A DNA stretch of 64,000 nucleotides from Asterochloris sp. CNOR1 (taxonomy: Eukaryota > Chlorophyta > Trebouxiophyceae > Trebouxiales > Trebouxiaceae): positions 1,426,001-1,490,000 of the forward strand of contig OZ017760.1 of NCBI GenBank assembly GCA_963969365.1, in the 5' to 3' direction. The translations under genes and the position numbers were made by a program. Below, piece after piece: positions 54,786-64,000 of this stretch. Positions within the stretch are counted from its first letter, which is position 1, and the number at the start of each line of letters is the position of its first letter. A model generated the notes under the pieces. It did no database searches and was not told the origin of the DNA. It saw nothing but the letters and a program-made list of their open reading frames with translations.

Positions 54786-57700
54786 CTATTTCGATGGCTT
54801 CTTTCCCTGCTGAAGTGCTCTAGTCAGGTCTGCAAAACCATTCTGGTCCACTACGCCTGGTGGTGCTGTCACACGGTATCCATCAAGCGAGACTCCAACC
54901 CCGCTCTTGGTCAGCGCAAGGAACTCTGGCTGGCCCTGCAAGCAGGCATCACCTTAGCTGGAGCATAAGTGGCCCCAGTTAAAGCGGTCTTATGAATAAG
55001 CCATTGCAGGCAGTGCTGCAATGGCCACTGTGAGGTTGGTTGCAAATCATGCATCCCTCCATGTTGACCATGCAGGTCAACAACCACACATTGTGCACTG
55101 ACCGCCTCTTTTCACAGCAGCATGTGAGTGTATGCTGGGCCTACGCTATGGGGCTGCAGCACACCTGTTCGACCAGGGGCAGCCCAAGGATCCTGCCATA
55201 GAGTTGGCGGACATTCTTGGCAAACAGTGCTGCATCTTGCTTCTCTGCTGTGCTGGGCATGTACGGCTCCAGAATCTCCACATTGGCGGCATTCTCGAAC
55301 TGGCAGCAGACCCTCAGCTGCAGCACAAGCAGTGCATGCCTGTCAGCAGGCTGCTTTGCCCGTACATTTGTGCAGCTGGCAGCATTGTCTCAGGTGCAGC
55401 AGGCAGTGGACATGTGACCCCAAGACCTGCAGGCTACTGCCCTCTGGCCAGTGGCAGGCAAATGCCATGGACTCAAAGCATAGATGGATGTCAGAGACCA
55501 TAATCTGAGCAGTGCCCAAGCACCCAGATGTGGCAGGCCCATGGCGGCTGAGATGCTCTGACATGCAGCCCCTCAGCCATGGCCCAACAGCAGAACATTG
55601 GCACAAACCAAATATGTGCTATCTCTTTTGTGCAATAGCTGCCAACACTTCACAAGTATGCTTGGTGAGGTATGCAAAAGTAAATGAAACAAGGGATGCT
55701 TGTTGTGGAACAAGCATCCCTTCTGCATTCCTCATCGCAGGGCGCTCATGGGCACCAGCCTTCGTTAGTCAGTAATGATCACAGCAAGGCAGAGCCAGCA
55801 CCTGCCCTCACCTCTGCCGTGTACAGGAACTTGCAAATTGGAAGATGGCCCAGCCAGCAGCGTGCCAAAAAATCCCACAAAATCTGCTCAAGCACAGGCA
55901 CTCACAAAATGCCAGCCCTCATTTATGATGGTCCAGGCAGGGTTGTGGTGGCGCTTGTTGTACGTCAGCAGCACGGGGAGGATGGGCTGCCCCGGCACAA
56001 AAGCCCCCGTCTTGAACTGCAGGAGGCAGCGCCCATCGCCACAGGTGCCCTCAGGAGCCATTGCCAGCATGGGGTACCTTGCATCCCTGGACCTGCGGCA
56101 GCGAGGGACAGGCCCTTGCAACGGCAGAACTGCACCACTCAAGCTCACAGTGACAATGGCAGCAAGTGCTGCCCCACGTTCATGTTTTGCCCGTGGCCAG
56201 CATTACTGATGTCTTCAACCTGCAGCTGGTTTGTGTCCCTGTGTGATGCACAATGTGGCGTAAGACTGGCTCTGTGCATGCCACAAGTGCTGTCAGTGCG
56301 TCACAACATGTGCAGCTAAACCCCACTGCAACCCAACTAAGGCCCCAATCACCAGCTGCAGGCCCTCATGCCTCACTGCTCCGCACTCACCCATGTGAGA
56401 CCCCTGACTGCTGTTTCTCTGAGGGCCATTGTCAGTGACTCTGTCTGCTTACAGCAGTGCACAGCCACCTGGACTGCCTTGTCGGCAATGCTGGGACACA
56501 ACTTAGCAGCTGCACAAAGATCCTACACATCACACTCTCAGCAGACTGACTGTCCTGTCACAACAGCCCCTGCAAGCATATATCTCCTAACCTCAGCAAT
56601 CCGCTGGGAGACACTCACCATCCTGGGCATGTTTCAGGGCCAGCCTCTCCCTGATTGTGGTAGCTGAGTCACCTCAGCAGCATATCGCACCACCCCTCAC
56701 CTTCTGGCAATGCAGTAAGCTGCACATCCCCTGTCAGCCACACTCTTCCTCACCTTGTGGCAAGTAGGTGAGCTGCACATCCCGTGTCAGCCACACTCTC
56801 CCCGACACACATTGGCGTCTCACCTGTCAGCAGTCATCTGGGACACAACTGTGACCACTGCCAGTCCACCACTCGCAGCGTGCTCAGGAGCAGCACAACT
56901 TCGGTAGCAACGCAGATGATAAAAGAGATTAATTTGAGTCACCTTCCAACCAACCAACACCGGCCGCACAGCAACCAGCTGGAGTCACCGTTTGTGTTGG
57001 CCCCACTTATGGCCCATCTCTGCCTGGAATTGGCAGTCCAGTTGTCTCAGTAGCATACCAGCCCATCAGCACTGGGTGATCAGCTGAGCTAAGCAGCCGC
57101 TGGCAATCATGAGCAGTGGGAACACAGGGCTCTCACCTCTCAGCAATCATCTGGGACACACCCTTTGTCTTGGCTCCATCTGTGACCAGCGTCTCCCCTG
57201 ACTTGAAGTCCTTGGCTGCCCTGTTGCGGTCGATGCTGCTGCGAGGGACGTAGATGTTTTGATAGGCCTTGATGCAGGTGCCCACCAGGGGGATGTCTGC
57301 ATTGTCGGCCTTGGACACACCTGAAGGGCAGCAAAACACATTGCAGAGGTACTGGTAAAAGAGCTAAGAAGCGGGGTGGCAGTGCCCAGAGAGCTGTCTA
57401 CACTGCTGTCCCTGGGGTGCAGCACAGGTCATGATAGTGTTCATAACAAACAACCTTTCCCCCTTGGTGCAGAATATGCCATGCCCTGCCTATCAGATGG
57501 GGTCCAGCGCACTGTGCAGTGCAGAGACTCGAGGCGGGGCTCACTGGCCCACCCACCAGGGGTCTATCTGAACTGTGCACTCTGCAGACACAGGCATTGC
57601 GCTTTGAAGCCAGTGAGAAAGTGGCGGTGGACGAGCTAGGAGACACCTGCAGGGTGACAGAGGTCATGCTGTAGCTTGTGCACCTGTGGCGGCAGGTAAT

Positions 57701-59582
57701 GAAGGCGACGATGGGTGAACCCAGCCTCTGCACAGGCTGTGGCAGCTGTGAAAAGCTGCAGAGCACGCAGGTACGGACAGGGCACATCGGCTGCATCTGT
57801 GGCCTGCATGAACGTCCATAGTTGCAGTAGCACCAGAGTGCTGCGGCATCTGGCAGCAAGAACAAAATGCTGACTTGGTGCTGAGATGGTGCTCTGCTGG
57901 CAGGGTCAGCTGCTGCAAGCCAGTTGCACATCTAAGTAGGTGAGATGGGTAGGGAGCAACAGTGCAAGGCTGCAGCGACATGTGGGGGTGTTAGTGCTGA
58001 GTTTGTGCCAGAGCAGGGGGCTGGTGCTGAGACCCACCTGAGGGGGCAAAGAGCCACATGATGAGCATTGCGTCGACCCAGGAGCTGTGGTTGAACGTGC
58101 AGATCTGCAGCCAGGGCACCAGGTTCAGCTCTGTTTGCTGGGCTGCGGAGCCAAGGGACCCATCAGAGGGGCCACTTGGCGCTGCCACAAGGGGCAACAG
58201 GCGCCACTTGGGTTGTACAGCAAGAAATAGGGATGTGCTGCTTGGCAGCACAGGCCCAGACTGTCTCGACAAGCTGCAGCAGTACATACAGACACAGGCC
58301 AGAAAAGTGAGACCGGTTAGCTGTACCAGCCATTGAATAGCACCAGCATGGTGGTCATTCACAAGGACCCATCCACTCAGAAAGTTGCCAGACCACAGTC
58401 TCAAAAACTGCCACTCCCAGCAGCTGCTCTGCAGGGGGTAGCAGGACAGCACTCACAGCTCCGAGCTTCTCTGCCCTGGCAAAGTTCTGGTACCCTCGGA
58501 CGCGAATCCTGAACCCCAGCAGCAACACCAAAAGGCCAGCACAGTGCCTGCAGGGGATGCACCAGAGTCGAGTGCAGAGCATATGAGCTCTGGCCAGCTG
58601 CCTCCCACCACTTGCCTTCTGGCAGGCAGGCAAAGGGCTTCGCACTGCCTGACAGCAGTACTGCCTACGACTGCTTGCTGCACTCCGTGCACAGTCGCCA
58701 CAGCAGGATTGGGTGGCGGTCCGAAGTCAGGTGGCAATGGCAGAAATGGCAGGTTGTGTATATTGCAGCTGGCAGCTACCTGCTTGCCTTCACAATAGCA
58801 CGGCGCTGCGGTGTCAGAGGCTTGTCCTTGGGCCTGCAGCTAGCATGCTTCATCAACACAAAGGCAGCCCGGTAGGCTCATTCATACAAGTCAGAAAGGC
58901 CACACCGCAGGATCAAAACAGTAGGTTGCTGGCGTGCTGCCTGTCCAAGTGCAGGAGACATGGCCAGCAGGCCCTGAAATGTACACCAGCGGAGTTGGCA
59001 GGCTGCTGCTGCGCTGCCAACTGGGTCCCGAAGAGGCAGCACAGTCAGGTGTCTTCAGGACCCATTTGGATGCAAAGCAATACTGTGTCTTGCAGCAAGT
59101 AATGGAGGTTGTGGCCGTCTGCCTGCGGGGACTCACCAATTGAAAGCCGCCATATAGTTCATGAGCGCCAGCACGATCAGCACAATCAGTGCCAGCAGGA
59201 GGCGGGGAGGCACAGTCCAGACGAGCAGCGCCATTTTGACCTTCTCCCTGCATCATTGGCGCCTTGCAGAAGACATCTTGGACTGCTAATGCACAGCACC
59301 AACCTTCATGCAAGCCATCGGTATTGCCACTACAGGCAAGTGATTGCAGCCCGCTATAGCCGTGATCAATAAGGCATCCCAGTCCCAAAACCATGCCACC
59401 AGCAATGTCTGCAGGTCTAAGCAGTAAGAACTGGACCTCCAATCAATCAGGCAGTGGCAAAGTGCATTGCACAGTGGCATCAAAGATCACCTGGTGGTGA
59501 ATGGGGTGCGCAACTCCAGGAACGGGGACTTGTTGGTGTCATATCGGGCCCAAGCAGCCTTGTCTGCCGCACTGATCTCCAT
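54786..59582 (-). CDS. LPEAT: Lysophosphatidylethanolamine-type acyltransferase (LPEAT/LPCAT family)
   Basis: It moves an acyl group from acyl-CoA to lysophospholipids, in plants mainly lysoPE, in the ER membrane. Exon 1 (59582-59491) starts MEISAADKAAWARYDTNKSP and joins in phase to exon 2 (59247-59137), REKVKMALLVWTVPPRLLL plus a membrane segment, then exon 3 (about 58549-58458), AGLLVLLLGFRIRVRGYQNF. The catalytic HX4D motif appears as FNHSSWVDAMLIMWL (about 58110-58035). Next come ADIPLVGTCIKAYQNIYVPR (about 57320-57135), and LAMAPEGTCGDGRCLLQFK with the PEGT motif and TGAFVPGQPILPVLLTYN (about 56095-55905). EILEPYMPSTAEKQD ... NVRQLYGRILGLPLVEQ matches the plant LPEAT end. A final exon starts GQPEFLALTKSGVGV and ends QQGKKPSK before TAG at 54788-54786. 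I saw no EF-hand. Whether it is LPEAT1- or LPEAT2-like cannot be told here. Confidence 0.9.
55691..55722. repeat. Perfect 14-bp hairpin in an LPEAT intron
   Basis: AAGGGATGCTTGTT and AACAAGCATCCCTT flank a 4-base loop GTGG. Confidence 0.9.
56584..57160. repeat. Exon-edge copies and a 53-bp tandem repeat in an LPEAT intron
   Basis: The donor side of the IPLVGT exon (plus strand 57131-57160, CACCTCTCAGCAATCATCTG then GGACAC) is echoed at 56820-56846 (CACCTGTCAGCAGTCATCTG then GGACAC) and about 56589-56618 (AACCTCAGCAATCCGCTGGG). Between them a 53-bp unit starting CACCTT.TGGCAA occurs twice, at 56698 and 56751, sharing AGCTGCACATCCC and TGTCAGCCACACTCT. Confidence 0.75.
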
Positions 59583-60389
59583 TTTGACAGTGGGGAAGGC
59601 CAGCTATCATATAGGGGCACCTGCTCTTCTTCGTAGAGCAGCAGCTTGTCGCCTCGACTGTTTGTGTCTTTGAAACCCAATCTCAATACGCACCTCCCTG
59701 CAAAGGAGGCGTACTTGCCCATGAGAGGCAAGACTCGTTCACATCCAAGCAGTAATTGCCAGCAACCCGTTTCCATTGCAAAAGCAAAGTTGTATGTTAC
59801 TGGGCCAATCCTTGGCCATTCAGGGGCTCAAAGGTTACCAGCGGCCTTTGCCTGCACTGCATGCCTCACAACAGCTATTTGGGGCATATGCAGCTGCACA
59901 GACATCTGCCCTTGAGTGAAAGACCAAGGCTGACTTTGCTGCTATAGAAAGGCTGCTCATGCTTCTTGGCCACAGACAGCTCACAAGCGCCCTCAGGGAA
60001 GTGACTGACCGGGGCTACCTGCGCTGCCATAAGTGCCAATGGCGGGTTCATTCAGAGGCCCAAGCTGCCAGCATTATTGGGTCTGGTACAAGGTGCAGTG
60101 ACCTGTTACTGGAACAGCTCTAGGGCTGTGTTTAGCTTGAGTGAACATGATTGTGCCACAGTTCTATTTGATGGGATTCACAAAGATTAGCAAGCATGCA
60201 CACTTCCCAGGTGATGGTGCCATTCAGAAAGCTGGCATGCTTATTGAAAATCAAACCAATCTGGCAGCCACATCTGCAGCATGATTTGAAGGCTGTCGTC
60301 TGCCAGAATCACTCTACCTGCCGTAGCTCTGGGTACAGCATCCATTCTTTTTGTCATCTCGCAATGCCAAACTGCTTTGTGTGGGCTTC
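59583..60389. other. Upstream region of LPEAT
   Basis: About 800 bp lie between the LPEAT start and the stop of the next minus-strand gene, so it should hold the LPEAT promoter and the 3' end of the coiled-coil gene. Short open frames are present, none recognisable. Confidence 0.5.
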
Positions 60390-63300
60390 CTATCTATTGT
60401 GGGGGCTCAATGGGCTGACAGTGTCTGTCAGAGGCAGCAACACCTGCAGACAACACATCAATTTTACAGAACTGAAGGCAGCAAAGGGCAGGAGTACAGT
60501 AGGGCTGCACATCAGGCAGCATGTCACACATGTCACAGTGCTGATGCTGCCCACCTGCAACCTGGGGGTCTTGCTGGGCTGGCTGCTGTTCTCAGACAGG
60601 TCCGCTGCAACTGTGTTGCCTGGCTCTGATGCTGCCAATCCGGCAGGCACATTGCCTGGGCTCAGCGAGTGGGCTGCGCCCACTGGCCTCTGCGCAGGTG
60701 GAGAGGGGCAGGCCTGGATGCTCTGACGCAGCCTGTACGGCATGAGAAAGGCTGAGTGGTTGCCAAGCAGCGACTGCACTGGCTGCAGTTGCAGAGCCTG
60801 AGTCATTCATATATGTCTACAGCAATGCCATGATGTTGCTCAGCTGCCGCAGCAAGGACCAGGGCCAGCCACGAGTCGATCCCCGCATCTGCCTGCTGGC
60901 ACAGGAAGGTAGATCCTGGCGGACTGCTGCCCCATCATACGGGGAGCAGCATACCATTTTGCATCAAGCAGCATCACTCTACAGCAGTGACCTGGCTCCA
61001 ACAGCAACATGCAACACAAACACTGCGGGCCCACCCTGCAGCAGTGGCCTGCCCTGGCGCCTTGCCCCTCGCACTTGTCGGCAGCGTTCGGGCCCAGCTG
61101 ACCAGGGAGTCAATCTCGCTGAATGCCCGCTTGTAGCGCATACTCTTGGCAGCCTCGTGTTGCAGATCTGTCCTGGCCTCCTCCAGCGCCACCTCCTTCT
61201 CTGCAACCACCTGCAGTGTGCATAAGAGCACTCCGCAACGATCGCAGCGCATGTGGGGTCAGAGCTGCAGCAAGCTAGGCCAGGGAGCAGGGCTGTGAGA
61301 GCCAGCTGCAGCACCCAATAAGAGTTCTAGACACTCCAGAAGACTGACACATATGGGGGGTCTCTGTGCAGCACGGGAGCAGATCTGCCATGGCCTCCTG
61401 CGACAGTTGTCCTCCTTGCAAAAATCAGCGAGGACACTCTGGTGCAGGTTTGCGGCACACTGCAGCGTTTGTCATGCCTCTTGGGCAGCCTAACTTTGTC
61501 CTCTGGTTTCCTGCAGCATCTGCTCTCTATTTGCAAACAGCACAATGCCACGACACCTTCATGGCATGCCCGTCACAGGCTTGATCAGCAAACCTTTCCT
61601 CTGTCGCCCTGCAGCACTCAATGCTTTGCCACCACCTGCAACACACAGTCTGCCACTAGCTGCAGCACATCTATTGGCAGTTGTGATAAGCAGGCCGTTC
61701 TGGCTGCTGTTCATGTGCCTCTACCTGCAGCATGTGCAGTGCAGCGGTGAGCAGGCCTGCCTGCAGTGCAGTGCAGCGGTGAGCAGGCCTGCCTGCAGTG
61801 CAGTGCAGCGGTGAGCAGGCCTGCCTGCAGTGCAGCGAGCAGGGCTTCATTGGTGGCTCCTGGCCGGCAGCCACAAGCATGCCTACAAGCAGTAAGCTGC
61901 CCTGCTCTCAACTCCTGCTGGGCCTTGTCAATCTTGAGTTACCAGCAGGGCTCCAGCAGCCAGCAAGCCAGCAGACTGCCTGTGCTGATTGTCTGTGCTG
62001 GCAGCTTGCTCTGGCTACCGATTGCTGGACTGTCTTTTGCCTGCGCCTGCGTCTGATCTCAGGTCAATGCATCAGGCAACAAGACTCACATCTTCAAGCT
62101 TCTGGGCAGTTGCGGCATGCCGCCTCGCTTGATGTGCAGCCTTGGCAGTAGCCTCTGCCAGGGCCTTGGTCAGCTGGCAAACCTCCAGTGCCTGCTGCCG
62201 GGAGCGCTGCTGCTCCCTTGTGAGAGCCTCTTGGGCGTGGCTTAACTTCTGCAGGCAGCAGTGTTGGCTTGTGCACACAGGTTAGCATGCCTGTGCTGCC
62301 CAATGGCTGCTGCTAGGAGCGCTGCTGCCACTCTGCAAGAGTGCGGCTCTCCTCTGCCTGCACTCCTCATTGCCTGGGGCCTGTTCCGCAGCATACATAA
62401 CACCCTTTGTCACGCACTTACTGCATTGACAGGCTGCTGTACTTGCGCTGCATACAGGCCCCCGAGTGCCAATTCTTGTTCGGCCAACATGCCTGACCAA
62501 GCATACACAGCACCACAGCCTAAAGGGCTGTCTATGTGCCACAGACGCCCTGTCAGGACTAGCATGCTGCATGTAACTGACCAGAACCCTGACTTCTGCC
62601 AGCTCAGCAGCACTGTCTGCCTCCTGGGCTTCCCTGAGGCTTTTTCAGCTGCATGGGGATTGCAGCACAAACAGCTGTCCTGCATCCAACATTGAGCTTG
62701 CAGAACCGGCTTCACCGCCCCCGGCCGCTGTCTCCTCCTGTGCTGTCCTGCGGCTTTGTGCATCAATCCCATCTGCAGCACTGCTCAGGCCTGAGGCCAT
62801 TGCCTGCTCCTGTGCTAGCCTGAGGCCTTTTGCAGCTACACAATTGGCAGCACTGCCTAAATCACATCCCAACCCCCTCACTGCCTCCTTTGCTGCCTTA
62901 AAGTCCTGCACCCACTATATCAGCAGCACTGCCCAGCCTCACCGCTCTAAGGCAGTCGCCTGCCTCCTGCGCTGCCTTGAGGCCCTTTGCAGCGTCCAAG
63001 CCGTCCTGCTGCGCCTGCACTTGGGCCTGCCGGAGGTCAACCTCCAGCTGGCGGCTACCAGCCTCCAGCTGCAGGCTGTGCTCCTTGCTGTGCAGGCACT
63101 CGCTACGGACCTGGTGCAGCTCCTGTAGGCACAAGCATGGGTGTGTCAGGACAGCCTGAGAGATGCACCGTCGTAGAAATTGCAACACCGCCAGCCTGCA
63201 GGGATGTGCGGATCTGCCTCCCACAGCACACTGTCCTTGCATTTGCTGGCTTCCTGGTCATTTACGCAAGCCGTACAGCTACAGACAAACTGTGTGGCTG

Positions 63301-64000
63301 CGGTAGCTGACCCTGTGCATACCCCACAATTCTCAGATTGCTGCTACAATTATGAATGTCTTGCCTCCTGAAGCGCCTTGATCCTGCACGTGCTGCTCGC
63401 CCTCTCACTTGCTGCCTCATTTCTGGCAGTTCTCAGCTGCTCCTGTACAGCTGCCAGGGCATCTTCTAACCGCTGCATCTCGGCAGCCAGGTGGCTGCTC
63501 CCCTCCTGGCTGGCTTCGAGCGCCTGCTGCAGCTGGTCAACTTGCTGCAGAGCAGAGCACACATACAGGGTCGAGGCATCTGTCAGGGTGCTGCGGGGCA
63601 TCAGACAAATGCTGGCAAACCTTGACTGTCTGCTGTGCAGGGCACAAATTAAGTGCCACTGCTTTGGTGCTACTAGGCGGCTGCCTTCCTCCTGGCTGGT
63701 CTCCTGCTGTGTCCAATGAGCTTGCAGCACAGGCTACCAGTTGTGAAGGCATTTGCCAATTTGCTTCAGGCCATGACCCAGGTTCTGAGAAGGGTGGTAA
63801 GTTCGTGCTTGTTCAACAAGAAACCCTGCTGTGTGATAACAATGCTGCCTTGCTGCAGGGCCGAGTGCACTTCTGCGTGCTGTTCTGTCACATAAGCAAT
63901 CTGAGGGTCTGGCCTGATGCCGGCTGCCAAGGACAGATGTGCGGCTGACACAAGCGCCTGCTCAGGGCAGCCAGCGGGCCAACCTGGGTTTCTGCTGGGC
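60390..64000 (-). CDS. Coiled-coil protein of unknown function (5' end off window)
   Basis: I do not recognise a family. Exons with matched phases are 63544-63365 (QVDQLQQALEASQEGSSHLA ..., 60 codons), about 63126-62945 (ELHQVRSECLHSKEHSLQLE ... AGDCLRA), about 62250-62088 (KLSHAQEALTREQQRSRQQA ...), 61210-61035 (VVAEKEVALEEARTDLQHEA ... RAFSEIDSLVSWARTLP), 60732-60554 (LRQSIQACPSPP ..., Ser/Pro/Ala-rich) and 60443-60390 (VLLPLTDTVSPLSPHNR, then TAG). The first four form long heptad-rich coils; the last two look disordered. A possible further exon lies near 63951-63790. The 63544-63365 exon ends GGAG|GCAAG, which looks like a GC-AG intron. Such proteins are often cytoskeletal or centrosomal, but nothing here proves it. 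Confidence 0.6.
61734..61846. repeat. 32-bp minisatellite in an intron of the coiled-coil gene
   Basis: Unit GCAGCGGTGAGCAGGCCTGC plus CTGCAGTGCAGT repeats about three and a half times and is almost perfect. Each unit holds a donor-like GGTGAG and an acceptor-like CTGCAG on the plus strand, although the host gene lies on the minus strand. Confidence 0.9.
62730..63000. repeat. Degenerate exon-edge copies in the coiled-coil gene
   Basis: The donor side of the ELHQVRSE exon (plus strand about 62945-62995, CTGCCTCCTGCGCTGCCTTG then AGGCCCTTTGCAG) is echoed at about 62878-62905 (CACTGCCTCCTTTGCTGCCT), about 62800-62835 (TGCTAGCCTGAGGCCTTTTG then CAGC) and more weakly near 62730-62790. Each is preceded by a GCAGCACTGC-type motif. 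Confidence 0.7.

Noticed and set aside
1-64000. Transposons, retroelements, viral insertions, CRISPR arrays or bacterial operons
   Set aside because: No transposase, reverse transcriptase, integrase, capsid-type or Cas-like frame was seen. The repeats found are local and tied to neighbouring exons or are simple foldbacks.

Overview
This window reads as nuclear DNA of a green alga (Chlorophyta, possibly a trebouxiophyte-like lineage; the class is a guess). The signs are intron-dense genes with TGCAG acceptors and GTGAG, GTAAG or GTGGG donors, TGTAA polyadenylation signals behind two stop codons, moderately high GC, a plant-type eIF(iso)4G, a plastid-targeted DAP epimerase, a plant-type LPEAT, and a tRNA with a short intron after the anticodon. 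Exon structures were assembled by eye from splice signals, reading phase and remembered family sequences. Junctions called matched keep the frame; the rest are approximate. I saw no transposon, reverse transcriptase, viral gene or CRISPR array.

Layout, left to right: an unidentified multi-pass membrane protein (minus, runs off the left edge); the APC/C activator FZR/CCS52/Cdh1 (minus, 11520 to 4368, essentially complete); a 3.5 kb gap holding two foldback repeats; an RNF10-type protein with a degenerate RING (plus, 15017-23950); an RWDD2-like RWD/DUF1115 protein (plus, 25338-26876); eIF(iso)4G (minus, 38182 to 27590); a tandem 81-bp ankyrin-like array that looks broken; tRNA-Pro(CGG); diaminopimelate epimerase (minus, 44061 to 41946); a membrane-anchored SMP-C2-coiled-coil-PH protein (plus, 44299-54515); a lysophospholipid acyltransferase of LPEAT type (minus, 59582 to 54786); and a coiled-coil protein (minus, runs off the right edge). 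These are unrelated housekeeping genes in no operon. Two share a theme, membrane lipids: the SMP-C2-PH protein probably moves or tethers lipid at ER contact sites, and LPEAT reacylates lysophospholipids. They converge with only about 270 bp between stop codons.

The most unusual feature runs through nearly every gene. Introns carry degenerate copies ('echoes') of the exon edge beside them, often with the adjoining splice site: donor-side copies follow an exon end and acceptor-side copies precede an exon start. Many junctions also have the same TGCAG|GT context at both ends and lie in phase 0. Together this suggests introns that grow, or arise, by repeated local tandem duplication of segments spanning a splice site. 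Other points of note are a near-perfect inverted repeat with arms of about 90 bp upstream of FZR, a perfect 29-bp hairpin in an intron, a RING domain lacking three zinc ligands, a PH domain at the end of an SMP-C2 protein, and two apparent GC-AG introns.
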